Position numbers and translations under genes: made by a program | The notes under the pieces: generated by a model | Databases searched by the model: none | Told to the model about the DNA's origin: nothing | The model's input: the letters and a program-made list of their open reading frames with translations, nothing else | Shown: in pieces, positions 35,083 to 46,405 of the stretch | Numbering within the stretch: position 1 is the first letter of the stretch | Layout of the letters: every line of letters begins with the position of its first letter | Assembly (NCBI GenBank): GCA_900291925.1 | Contig: UWYS01000007.1 | Coordinates: 744,001 to 808,000 of the forward strand | DNA from: Thecaphora thlaspeos | Lineage: Eukaryota; Basidiomycota; Ustilaginomycetes; Urocystidales; Glomosporiaceae | DNA: 64,000 bases | Direction of reading: 5' to 3'

Positions 35083-37233
35083 CTAGGTCTTGTTGCGGTG
35101 GTGTGAGTCAAACTCCTTCTTGCGTGCTGCAGCCCACTGGGCGCTGTGCTCCTTGCTTGCCAGTGCCACATCCACTGAAACGAGCAGGCCGTCCTCTCTG
35201 CCATTGCTGGAGCTCATCTGGACCACCTTGTTGAGGCATGCTGTCTCCCTGTACAGCTTCTTGTCCAGCATGGCCTTCTTGTTCTGCTTCTCCTGCTCCC
35301 TGTTCTGCCAGCAGCACCAACCAACCCAGCCATCCAGCAGCAGAGTCAGGTCTGTGCAAAGCAGATGCGGGATAAGAGGGAGAAGGCAGCAGAGGAGCGA
35401 GCTGCCAACGAGAAGCATGAGCGCCGCTACAGTCTCTGTCACAAGCTCACCAGCACCAAGCAGTACAACTGGCGGAATGTGTGAGGGGCAAGCTGGGATC
35501 TCAACATAGGCCTCTGGCACAGTGGTGACTGGCGCCTTGGGTGCTTGAGGCGGTGAAGTTGGTGTTGGCGAGGGCAAAGGAGATGCAGTGGCTGAGCTGG
35601 TGCTGTTGTCTGGAGGTGGTCCGGACTGGTTGTTGCTTTCAGCATCTGCTTGATCTCCTGTGGCTGGCAGGGTTGCTTGTTCAGCTGAAGCAGAAGTGGT
35701 GATTGCACTGTTGGGTGTCTGCTGCTGCTTTTGCAGCTGGGCTCGAGCGGTGGCAGCTGTCTCATTGTTGTTGCTGGAGAGGGCAGAGAGGTCAAAGTAC
35801 TGGGGCTGGTGCTGGAGTGGTGGCTGCTTGACTTCCTTGGTGGCAGTACTGCTCTTGCTCTCGTTGAAGATGACATTGCGGCACCAGTGTAGTTGAGGAT
35901 GGGGATCCAGGGTGAGGATGCCATAGGACTCCCTTCCCTCATCATATCCCAGGAAGGTGCCAGGGATGCTGCAGTTGGAGAGCTTGCCACAGGGATACTC
36001 CGCCTCAAGGCAGCCAAAGTGGCAGAGCCAACCCAGGTTGAGCTTTTCCTTATACCAGCGCTGGAAGGGCAGCTTGTTGCTGATGCGCTTGGCCGGAAGC
36101 AAATTGATCAGGTAGGTGGCTGAGGTGACTGCTTCCTTCCAGTGTTTGTCCAGCTGGGCTTCCTTGAGCAGGGCACACATTGTCTGGCCAAGGGTGCGGT
36201 TCATGCTCTCAGCCACACCGTTCTGCTCACTGGCATGGTAGGCTGTGTGGCACCACTGAATGCCCTTCTCCTGTGTCCAGTGCTGGCATGCCTGCTTCAG
36301 CCACTCCTGCCCATTGTCAGCCATGAAGGTACTGGCCTTGCGGCCGGTGTGCGCCTCTGCTGCTGCCAGCCATGTCTTGAGCTTGTTGCTGGCAGCTGCC
36401 TTGGACTCGATCGGGATGGCCCAGACGTAGCAGCTGGTGTTGTTGACAATGCAGAGGACATAGCCCTTGGGGTTGTGGCTCATCCCCTGGACTGGCCCCA
36501 TCAGGTCAATGTGGACCAGCTGGACATGGTGCTTGTTGAGTAGTGTGGTGCTCTTGGGAAAGGACTTGGCAGCATGCTTTGATCTGATGCACACATCACA
36601 GACCTCAGACGTGCCTTTGCCAAAGCTGGTGGGGACATCACTGGCCAGATCAGGGAGGTGGCGGAGCCTTTAATTGCTCGGGTGGCCCACACAGGCATGC
36701 CAGAGGGTGGTGACATCAGGGGCAGAGGTGGCAGCAAGTGCTGTAGCATCAGCTGTGACTGCTGGCAGCGCCTCAATTTGCCAGGAGTCCTTGAGCTTTG
36801 GGAAGCTGTAGGTGCCATGCTTGGGATGGCTAAGGGTGGCTTTAGCGTCCGTGAGCAGGACTCCATAGCCAGCACCTGTGGGCTGGATGCCTGAGATAAG
36901 GTTGTCCTTCAGCCCTGGGACATAGAGGCAGTGGTGGAGAGCAAGGTGTTTGGTCAGCCCTGATGCCTGCTTGATGGGGAGGTAGACTGTGCTGATGCCC
37001 TTGATGCTGGTGCAGCTGCCATCAGCCAGGGTGACAGAACCCTGGGTGTGGTACAGCTTGAGGAAGCTCGACTCCTGGTGGCTCATATGAGCTGTGGTGC
37101 CAGAGTCGAGGATCCAGGTATTGGTCTTGGCATTGCTGAGGGTGGAGCACATATTCTGGTGGGAGTGGAGACTCACAGAGTCCTTGGAGTTGTCGCTGTC
37201 CTCAGAGCTGGAGTTGCTGTCCTTGGTGGTCAA
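35083..37233 (-). pseudogene. copia pol, protease and integrase part
   Basis: Protease: WILDSGTTAHMSH (the catalytic DSG triad). GAG-pre-integrase: TTLWHACVGHPSN followed by an in-frame TAA at about 36,670. Integrase core: VQLVHIDLMGPVQG, TFMADNGQEWLKQ and QNGVAESMNRTLGQTM supply the D-D-E triad. The tail is rich in Ser/Gln/Pro, as in copia integrase C-termini. A TAG at 35083-35085 separates it from RT; the surrounding residues (HHRNKT stop PIKELP) suggest a Trp codon turned into TAG. Confidence 0.9.
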
Positions 37234-38309
37234 GGCCTGGTTGGCCTTGCTGCTCTTGCTACTCTTGCTACTGGTCTTGCCCTTGCTGCCCTTCTTGCTG
37301 TCCTGCTGATGGTGCTTGTGCTCCTTGTGCCTGGCCTTGGCCTTGTTGAAGATGTTGATGTCAAACCTGGGGCCATCACAGTCCCTGGTGCAGTGGCCAT
37401 GGTTGTGGCAGAAGCTGCAGAAAAAGTTCTTGCTGAGCTGCTGGCCATGTCAGCTGCTCATGCCACTGGGGCCGGTGGCTGTGGCCCTGCTGCGGCCCAG
37501 ACGTGCGCTGGATTCCTGGGTGTACTTGCGGTCCTGGGCTGTGAGGAAGCTGAGGGCTCTGTGGTAGGACTGGTGCACAGGGTTGTTGCCAGCCTCGATG
37601 GTGCAGACCATGATGGCCAGCTCAGGGTCCTCCTCACAGGCAGAGAGGAGCACCTCCTTCTAATCCTGCTCGGTGATGGTGATGCCAGTATGCTCACTTG
37701 TGATGGCAAGCTTGTTGATCTGCTTGCCAAGGGCCTCAACAATTGACTCAAGCTTGAGCTGCATGAGCTCCTTCTTGATCTGGCAGGCCATGGTGGCATC
37801 ACCAAATGTGAGAGTCTCCTTGAGCATCCTGTAGAGGATGCTGCTCAGGCAGTGTTGCTTGCTGGTGACCCACTCAATGATGTCTTTGATGTTGCCCTTG
37901 TTGTTGCTAGTGTTGGCTGTGAAGCAGATAATGATGCTGAGGAAGGTGTCAATCTCTCTGCATTGTAGCTGCCCCCATCAGGCTGGAAAGCACTATCTTT
38001 CTGGGTGGGGATAGCAAAGCCATCGGGGATGTTGTCAAGCGCATCCTGGAGCATCTAACTCCAGGTGTAGAAGGCAGAGCTGGAACGCTTCAGCTTCTCT
38101 ATGGTGCCGGCAATCTTCTTGACATTTGTTTTGGTCTTGATGCTGAGGCTGCCAGGGCTGGCTGCTTCTTTGTTGTCTTTGGCTTTCTGAGTGGCCTTGA
38201 GCTGGCTCAGCTCTGTCTGGAGCTGGGAGATGACGGCCGCTAGATACTGATGCTGGGTAGTGTTGGCCATTTTTGGCTGTGCTGAGGAGTGAGGTGATGC
38301 TTGTGACAT
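37234..38309 (-). pseudogene. copia gag with in-frame stops
   Basis: Start at 38309 (MSQASPHSSAQPKMANTTQ), with N-terminal coiled coil, then the capsid-like region FLSIIICFTANTSNN and GNIKDIIEWVTSKQHCLSSI, and the CX2CX4HX4C zinc knuckle FCSFCHNHGHCTRDC near 37,400. Stops interrupt it at 38055 (TAG), 37660 (TAG) and 37450 (TGA), and at least one frame change occurs near 37,960. A Lys/Ser-rich linker leads into the protease. Confidence 0.8.
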
Positions 38310-38360
38310 GTTGGGTGAACAAGAGGTCTAGCTTACAAGAGCAACTCAGACTCTGAATCA

Positions 38361-38545
38361 GTTGGAATGAGAGGTGTGACTATGTCAATGCTGATGATGG
38401 TTGATAGTACTGAGAAGGGAAAGAGTGAGCAAGGAACTGGCTAATATACAAGAAAAGAAGGCCAGTATGTCCCACATCATTTGCTGGCAGCCTCTTGGAT
38501 CTGCTGCCCCACCTTCCAGCTCAGATCCGTACCCCATTTTCCAAC
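38361..38545 (-). repeat. 5' LTR of the copia element
   Basis: Direct repeat of 33056-33240, and the upstream LTR in element orientation. Its far end is truncated relative to the other copies, where a SINE-like sequence begins. Confidence 0.85.
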
Positions 38546-38554
38546 TTGGGCAAT

Positions 38555-38908
38555 CTTCAGAAAAAGGCAGATGTGCCAAATGATTCCCAAAGGTCACAGG
38601 TTCAAACCCCTCCTTGGTCAACACTTTTCTGAGTGCCACCCCACCTGCAAATCCATTTCAGGGGGTGGCACCAGATCAGACAAGTGAGTGCTGCACTACC
38701 TGTGAATCCAATCCAGAGTGCAGCACCACTGGCTCTAGCAACACCTCCCAGGCAGGAGGTAATTAGAGGGCCTGGGCACCTGGTGCTTGGGAGTAGGGAC
38801 CCAGTGTGAAATTCTCTGGGCATCTGAGGTATGAGTTCCCAGCCACATTGCCACACTGATGGTTATGTCCACCTAGAAGCCAATAACTTTTTTTTTTTTT
38901 TTTTTTTT
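38555..38908 (+). mobile_element. SINE-like unit with Pol III B box and poly-T end
   Basis: A tRNA-like 3' half (anticodon-arm-like tgattcccaaaggtca, B box ggttcaaaccc at 38599-38609) is followed by about 270 bases of unrelated body and a run of 21 T at 38888-38908. The A box is not convincing. It interrupts or abuts the copia 5' LTR. Confidence 0.4.
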
Positions 38909-38939
38909 GGCTTTGGATGTGCACCCTCTTTGTTGCAAT

Positions 38940-39170
38940 CAAGGACCTGAGGAGGAGAGTTGAAATATTGGGTCACAGAGCTTGGAGGAGCTGGAACCCT
39001 GGGAGATGGGCCACATATTTTCCCCCACATTGGAGCCAATGCACCAACTTGCCAGCTGGCACTTAGTCAACCCACTTGTCTGCCCCCCTCTGTACATATA
39101 GTCAGTTCCTTGCTTGCTCCCTACCTTAGCAATATCATCAACCATCATTGCCACTGACATAGTTGCACCA
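38940..39170 (+). repeat. LTR-like copy in inverted orientation
   Basis: The reverse complement of this stretch (for example the match to tgatggttgatagta... and tttcaactctcctcctcaggtccttg) aligns with the copia LTR at 33056-33285, but with many differences and an insertion. It is probably a solo LTR of a related element. Confidence 0.6.
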
Positions 39171-39570
39171 TCACCTTACTACTGGGGATAATGGTTGAAG
39201 GCAAGGTGGGGTTGGTGTGCCAGGAGAGGTTGATGGAGACAAGCTTGGGGCTTAGATTGCAATACAAGTATCAAGGTATTGCTAGAATACTAAGTACAAT
39301 TGACAGGGGAAAAAGGAAGCTTGGGTGTGGTGATGGTTAAGTACCATGCATTGTTGGAGGGCACCAATGCTGCAGCAGGTGCAGTGCTTGGAACCAAGGC
39401 TGCAACCCACAAAGCGCAACAGGCCACCAAGGCCTGTCACAGCACTCTCCACAGAGGAGAAAAAAAAAAAACTGGGGCAGCACTATCAGGTCAACAAGAA
39501 GGCCACCCCATTGAGGCCAGACTCAAAATCTTGCAACAGGCTGCCTGCAACTGACAAAAAGCTGTGATGA

Positions 39571-39880
39571 GAGGTGCAGCTATATTGTTGCTGGTATTCA
39601 GAAGGCAAAGAGCAAGCAAGGAACTGTGTGACAGCAGGCCAGGAGAGGAAGAGAGGAAGATGATGGATGTCCAGAGACAAGGCTGGAGGAGGGCTGACAA
39701 GGCAGGAAAAAGGAGCTGCATCAGCTTGATTGGGCTCTCAATGAAGTTGCATGCAACAGACTGGCTGATATACATAAAGAGAGGACTGGTATGCCCCACA
39801 TGCTTTGCTGGCAGCCTCTCGGACATGCTTCCCCACCTCCCAGCTCAGATCTGTGTCCTACTTTCCAACTCTTCTGTCTG
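39571..39880 (-). repeat. Diverged solo-LTR-like copy
   Basis: Segments gatgagaggtgcagctat..., gagcaagcaaggaactg and gccccacatgctttgctggc match the copia LTR in order, separated by an insertion of about 130 bases. Divergence is higher than between the two copia LTRs. Confidence 0.6.
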
Positions 39881-40139
39881 CTTGAGCACCCAGCATCCAT
39901 TGTGGACAGGAGTGAGAAGCAAACCAGCCCCAGGAATGACAACAACACTAGCTCCATTTCAGTTTGATTTCACTACTCACATCATTATCACACCAATGCT
40001 TCCTGCAGTTCCTCACATACAAAGTACTCTTCATGGTAATCTGATTTCCTATGCATATACTCCTTTGGCACTGGCTCTTTGTGACCCATACAAGTGTCTA
40101 TGTGATACCTCCACCTTGTATCTTGTGATATAGTCCATA

Positions 40140-40990
40140 GGGGCTTTGTAAGCCGCCTCCACACGGCAGCGCCTTGTCTGAGCCGGCATCCGCCTCTTTT
40201 GCGCGAAGTAATACTCAGCCTCGCCACCAGGGCCGCATTGACCTTGCCCGCGTCCACCTCTCACGAGAACAAAACCTCTAAGCTTAACCCCCGTCCCCTG
40301 CCCTCTTCTGAGCGTCCTCGACGACGTCGACGACGAAGTGTAAAGAGGGTCGCGACTTCGTTGAAGCACCGACAGAGGGCCAGATGGGCAGCATACAGTT
40401 CAGGTCGAGCCTTCTCTCTCTCCCCCTTTCTCGCCTCGCCTTCGAACGACCTGCTCAGCAACGCTGCGCTCGACTCAAACGAGCACCGATCAACGACGCC
40501 GTTCGAGTCTTACCGGCAGAAAAGGAGTACAGTGCAGTCTTGAGACGGCCGTCAGTCTGGCTGGATCTCGAACGACATCTCGTGTCACCCTCTCGCCTCC
40601 GCAGATGGTATGGACAAGCAGATGTCGCAAGACTCGGACGACTTTGCAGTCATGTAGCTGGATGACAGTGTAGTGTTCCATCGTCCTCGAGCGTCGTCAT
40701 CATTGTCGCCTCGTCGCGTTGGTCGGAGATCACAGCTGGCCTAGGCGTATATCGCTAGAGGACTCGCGAAACCGCACCATCGCCCAGCCAGCTCCGGATC
40801 AAACGAGGGGCTGCAACGGTGGGCCCGACACGACGGCTCGTCGCGCCCTATGTCTGCGCGGCGCCTCTACGTCTCTCTTCCTCTCGCGCGTTTTTCTTCA
40901 ATCTAGAGTGGTGGGGCGGTCCCTGGAAGCGAGGAGGATGGAAGCCGGACCCGGTTCTGGCTGCTCGATGCTCTTCTGCAGAGCGGCCGA
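40140..40990. other. GC-rich host DNA between island and YPT6, no supported gene
   Basis: About 850 bases of host-like composition. Short frames occur on both strands without recognisable domains. It is 3' of YPT6. Confidence 0.4.
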
Positions 40991-42376
<1,386 letters not shown>

Positions 42377-42670
42377 GGTGCAAGACGGGATGAGGCAGGA
42401 TGGACAAGGCGATGCGTCTTCCGAGGCTGTACGGAGCGTCGCGGCGAGTGTTGGTGGCGCGGCGTAGAGGAGTAGTGTGTGCGTGACAAGACACGTGTAG
42501 GTGTGTGCGGGTATGGCGGTCTGGTGTTCGTGGTTTGGGATGAGGGTAGGGAGATGCGTGCGTGGTGGTCGGGAACAAAGAGAGCTGGCTGCTGCTGTCT
42601 ACCTACCGAGGCGTTGCTTTGGGCCTTGCTGCGCTGGCCGTTGGCTGGCCGTTGGCTGGCTGGATGGCTG

Positions 42671-42797
42671 GCGCACGGGCACCTGGGCGCACGGACATCT
42701 GGGCGCACGGACACCTGGGCGCACGGACATCTGGGCGCACGGACACCTGGGCGCACGGACACCTGGACGCACAGACACCTGGGCGCACGGACCAGGT
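42671..42797. repeat. 16-bp tandem repeat upstream of YPT6
   Basis: Eight copies of a 16-bp unit (gcgcacggacacctgg, with some variation such as gcgcacggacatctgg) in tandem. It begins 295 nt upstream of the YPT6 ATG. Confidence 0.9.
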
Positions 42798-43029
42798 GCA
42801 GCCCCCACACCGACGGTGAGTGAATGGCCCGCATACACCGCCTGCTGAACCGCAGCCCCACTCAAGATTGCTGCCCGCTCCAGAGGTGAGGCGACCGATG
42901 AGACGTCTGTGTAAAAGCTGTAGAAGCATCGGCATGTTGCGGTTGTACCCCTGTAGCCACTCCTCTGTGCTTCGTTCGGACGTCCGTACAGCATCAATAC
43001 TCGATCGCTACAATCTCTTTTCTTGATCA

Positions 43030-44848
43030 TCATGTCGACTCTGTCTCCTCCTCCTCTCCTTCCTCGCCCCGCTCCTTCTTTTCCCACTTGGTGACGATTT
43101 GATCCAACATAGGTATTCTCCGCTCTTTCACATCCTCTCTCTCCTTGCTCGACGGCGGTGACCGAGGTTGACCGATGACTCTCGCCTTGCCACTCTTGCC
43201 GAGTACTTTGGCCTCTTGATTTCCCATCTCGCAATTCAACAGCCACAGGGCGAATTTCCTCTTCCTCCTCTGTTCCCCTCCTCCCTCGTCGTCGTCGTCG
43301 TCGTCGTCGCCGTTGAACGCATCGAAGTGGATCGTTCTCGAATCGTATCCTCGACTCGCAACGACCCATCTCCAATTCTTTGACCTTAATTTCGATTCCA
43401 ACGTTTCTTGAAAATCCTCCCGTCTCGTGACGGACCATGGTAGACGCTCGCCAAACGCAGAGGACGATTGGACTCGTGTGGAATTTCGTCTTGTTTCCCT
43501 TGTCGATGGCGGTGGTGGTGGTGGTGATGGGACGGAGGGCAGGGTTGGCGGTGGCGCTGCTGGTGCTATCGGAGGCGCAACGACGCTTCGCACCGTGTCC
43601 GGAGTTCCACCACTTCCAAATATCGCCTTGGTCGTCGATGATTCTTCCGCAAACGTCTCTGCTAACGCCGCTTCGAGCATCGCTTTTGCTTGTTCTTCTG
43701 TCAGTTCTGCTCCCATCACCTTTAATTCGGGTATCGTCTCCTCCCCCTCCTCTTCCTCCTCTTCCTCCTCTTCCTCCTCTTCCTCTTCTTTGACTTCCGC
43801 TGCTTTTCCTTTGCCTCGTTTGTTCAGTACCAATTTGACCCGCAACGGTCTCTTCTCCCCCATTCTCAATTCAGATAACGTTGCTCCGACCTTGTTCGTA
43901 CCCGTCGGTAGCAATGTCGGTGGATCGGAAGAAGTGGAACGGTGTCTCTTCCTCTTTCCCGTCGTCGTCGACGAGGAGGCGTGCATGAACGGTAAAGGCG
44001 CACCTTGGTCTGAAAGACCCCACATGTGTTCCTTCACCACTCTCGGTGGTATGTCCGCTTCGCACAACTTGGACGCAGGCGAAGGAGATTCTGGCCTATT
44101 CGTCGTCGTCACCGTCCTGCTGCTGCGTGTCGATGTCCAAGGAGCGGCAGCAGCGGCCTTTCGCGCGGCGCTGGCAGCCTTTCTACCGCTCAGCGAAGCC
44201 TTGGGCGCAAAGCGACCTCCCGAAGTCCGCGCGTGGATGTTGGCGTAGACGTGCTCGGCGATCACGCCGTTCAGGCCCGCTGCCGAGCCTGTAGCTGTGG
44301 GCGGGAGGGACGCGCCACCGGCTGTCGAGGGAGAGAAGCCGACTCCGTTGCGAGAGACGCGCAGGTTAACAATGGACCGTCGACGTGGCGATGCCTCTTC
44401 CGATGGAGCCGGCGACGAGTCGGGGTTCGGGCGCCGTTTGAGCCGGATGCGCATGCTGCGACCCGTCCCGCTCTTGCCCTCCGACGAGCCGCCGACGCTC
44501 GCTTCGTGGTCGACGACACAGCGTCGGCTGCTGCTCGCCTTAGCGTTGTCCGGCGTGTACGGCGTCGGCGACCCGCCGCCAAACGAACGACGTGCTTTGC
44601 CGCTCGCCGCGCCGGCGTGGCGTCCGCCGCCGCCGGTGCGTGCGGGCGTGCTGGCATCGCTGTCCTCCTGCCCGCTCGCATTGGCCCCGTCGTCGAGATT
44701 GGCCTTGCGCTTGCGCTCGTTGCCCGACGGAGGGACAAGGAGGTCGTAGCGCGCCAGCATCTCGCGCGCCTCGTCTAGCAGCTCCTTTCTCAGCGCCTCA
44801 AGCCGCGCTTCCGTCGACGTAGAGCCGTCGGAAGCAGACACTGCTGCC

Positions 44849-44882
<34 letters not shown>

Positions 44883-45944
44883 TGACATGGCTGCCGCATT
44901 GCTGCTGGGCGGCGGCACGCTGCTGGTCCCTCGCCGTGAGGATGGGAACGAGGAGGCGCGCATCGGCCGCCCTTAGCTGGTCGATGCGGTCCTTGAGCTT
45001 GTTGCGATCGCGGACAAGGCGGTCGAGCTCCATCTTGCGCTGACGCTTTTCGACGTTCTCCGGCTTGCGATGGCGGCGCTCGTAGGCGGCGTCCGAGGTG
45101 TCTTGGTCGGTATGGCGAGGACCGCCGCGCGTCTTGCGCATCAGCTCGCTGTCGTCGCGCAGCTTGAACTCTGGCGTCTCGATGACGGCCCTTTCGCGGC
45201 AAGCGCGTGCCACCTGTGGGTCGGCAAAGACGCTGAAGATAGCAGAGGCGCCATCCTGCGGCACCGTGACGACGCGTGCGATGAGCGTGGGGTCGGTGGT
45301 GAGTATCAGCTTGGCGGTGGGTGCGAGAAGCGCCGTGTTCTCGGCGCCTGCGGGTGGGTACGGTGGGGAGGGAGAATCGAAGCAAAGGCGTTGACCGTTG
45401 GGTCAGCAGACGGGGTGTGACGTGGGATAGACAAGGGCGATCAGATGACAGGCTACTCACCAAGCTCGTGCGGGGAATCGAGCAGCTCCCCCTCCAGCGT
45501 GGACCCGGCCAAGAGGCTAGAGACCTGCCTGAGTCGAGCAGGCATCGTCCTCCTCTTCGACGGCTGCTCCTTCTTGGCGTCGCTGGCGCTGCCATTGCCA
45601 TTGGCGCGAGAGGCTTGACGCGGGACGGAGTGGATCCCCTGATGGTGCTTGACCTCTATGGCGGCGGGCGCGGCGCTCGATGGTAGACCTGGGTACTGTC
45701 CGCTTTGAGCACGGGCGCAGACGTCTCCGTCGACGCTCATTGCGACATCAGAGAGGGATGAGGCTGTATCACGATCGTCGTCGGCGCCGGGGTGCTCGTG
45801 GTGGTTATGATGATTGGATTGCTCCTGGTCGCTCTCACGTTTGCGTGGAGGAGTTGGAGTTGGACGAGGGGCGAGAGGCGGGAGTGTAGAGGAGGGAAGC
45901 ACGTCTTGGCCCTTGGGGGCGGCGGTGTTGCTGGTGCGCGGCAT
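43030..45944 (-). CDS. Large basic/acidic low-complexity protein, probably nuclear, family not recognised
   Basis: Two exons (45944-45461, 45347-43030; GTGAGT...CAG) give 933 residues. Features in order: Ser/Pro/His-rich N-terminus; a conserved-looking block with NTALLAPTAKLILTTDP and IFSVFADPQVARACRER; a highly charged helical segment (RRHRKPENVEKRQRKMELDR, then KLKDRIDQLRAAD) likely to form a coiled coil; an 11-Gly run from a (GCC)n microsatellite at 44851-44882; many Arg/Lys clusters (MRIRLKRRPNPD); a run of about 15 Glu (43741-43797); a C-terminal block EDFQETLESKLRSKNWRWVV and an 7-Asp run. The charged block recalls N-terminal regions of SAS4-type chromatin proteins, but this is a weak resemblance. 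No enzymatic motif is seen. Confidence 0.72.
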
Positions 45945-46405
45945 GTTGGTGGATGGTGGTGAGAGAGGTCGAGTGCGGCCATGTGAGAGTGGTGTGGCGA
46001 GGGGAGGTGGGCGGTGCTTGTTCCATCTCGCGACAGCCGCCAACGGCCAGTGGTGAGCGAGCGAAGCCATCCAGGTGGCTACGCTACATCGTCTAGGCTC
46101 TCATACGTCGTGCTCCATTAGATCACGCTGGCACACCCTTACACCACCCAACGACGAAATATCAAGGGCGCAGACAAACGGAAGATATAACAGAAAAAGC
46201 AGTCTCCCTGTCAAGGTATGACGTCCATCCACTCGACGCCGTCATGCTACGCCTCCTATGTCGTCGTCGGGGGTCAGCACCAGTCGCCTGCGCGTGGGAC
46301 GAAAACAACAGCCCATCTGCCTTCTCGCTCGTCCGTCGCTGGCCAGCAACGATGACCGTCGTCTTTGCTCGTCGTTCCGTGTCCGTTCTTTGCTTGATAT
46401 GTACC

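Larger units (their letters stand above)
33056..38545 (-). mobile_element. Ty1/copia-type LTR retrotransposon, decayed
   Basis: On the minus strand the order is gag (with zinc knuckle), aspartic protease (WILDSGTTAHM), GAG-pre-integrase (LWHACVGHPSN), integrase, reverse transcriptase and RNase H. Integrase before RT defines the copia/Pseudoviridae order. Near-identical direct repeats at both ends (33056-33240 and 38361-38545) are the LTRs. Several in-frame stops and at least one frameshift make it non-autonomous now. A primer-binding-like sequence (TGATTCAGAGTCTG on the minus strand, 38347-38359) follows the 5' LTR and resembles initiator-Met tRNA sites with substitutions. Confidence 0.93.
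30460..40140. mobile_element. Transposon island between DIB1 and YPT6
   Basis: About 9.7 kb of lower-GC DNA, poor in CG and rich in TG/CA dinucleotides, bounded by GC-rich host sequence on both sides. It contains one copia-type element (33,056-38,545), at least two further LTR-like copies, a SINE-like unit, hairpin arrays, and fragments of other elements. No housekeeping gene lies inside. Confidence 0.85.

Noticed and set aside
38570..38640. tRNA gene
   Set aside because: Only a B box and part of an anticodon arm are present; acceptor and D arms do not pair, so it is a SINE-like relic.
43285..43311. Plus-strand Val-run frame at (GTC)n
   Set aside because: It is the complement of the Asp run in the minus-strand protein.
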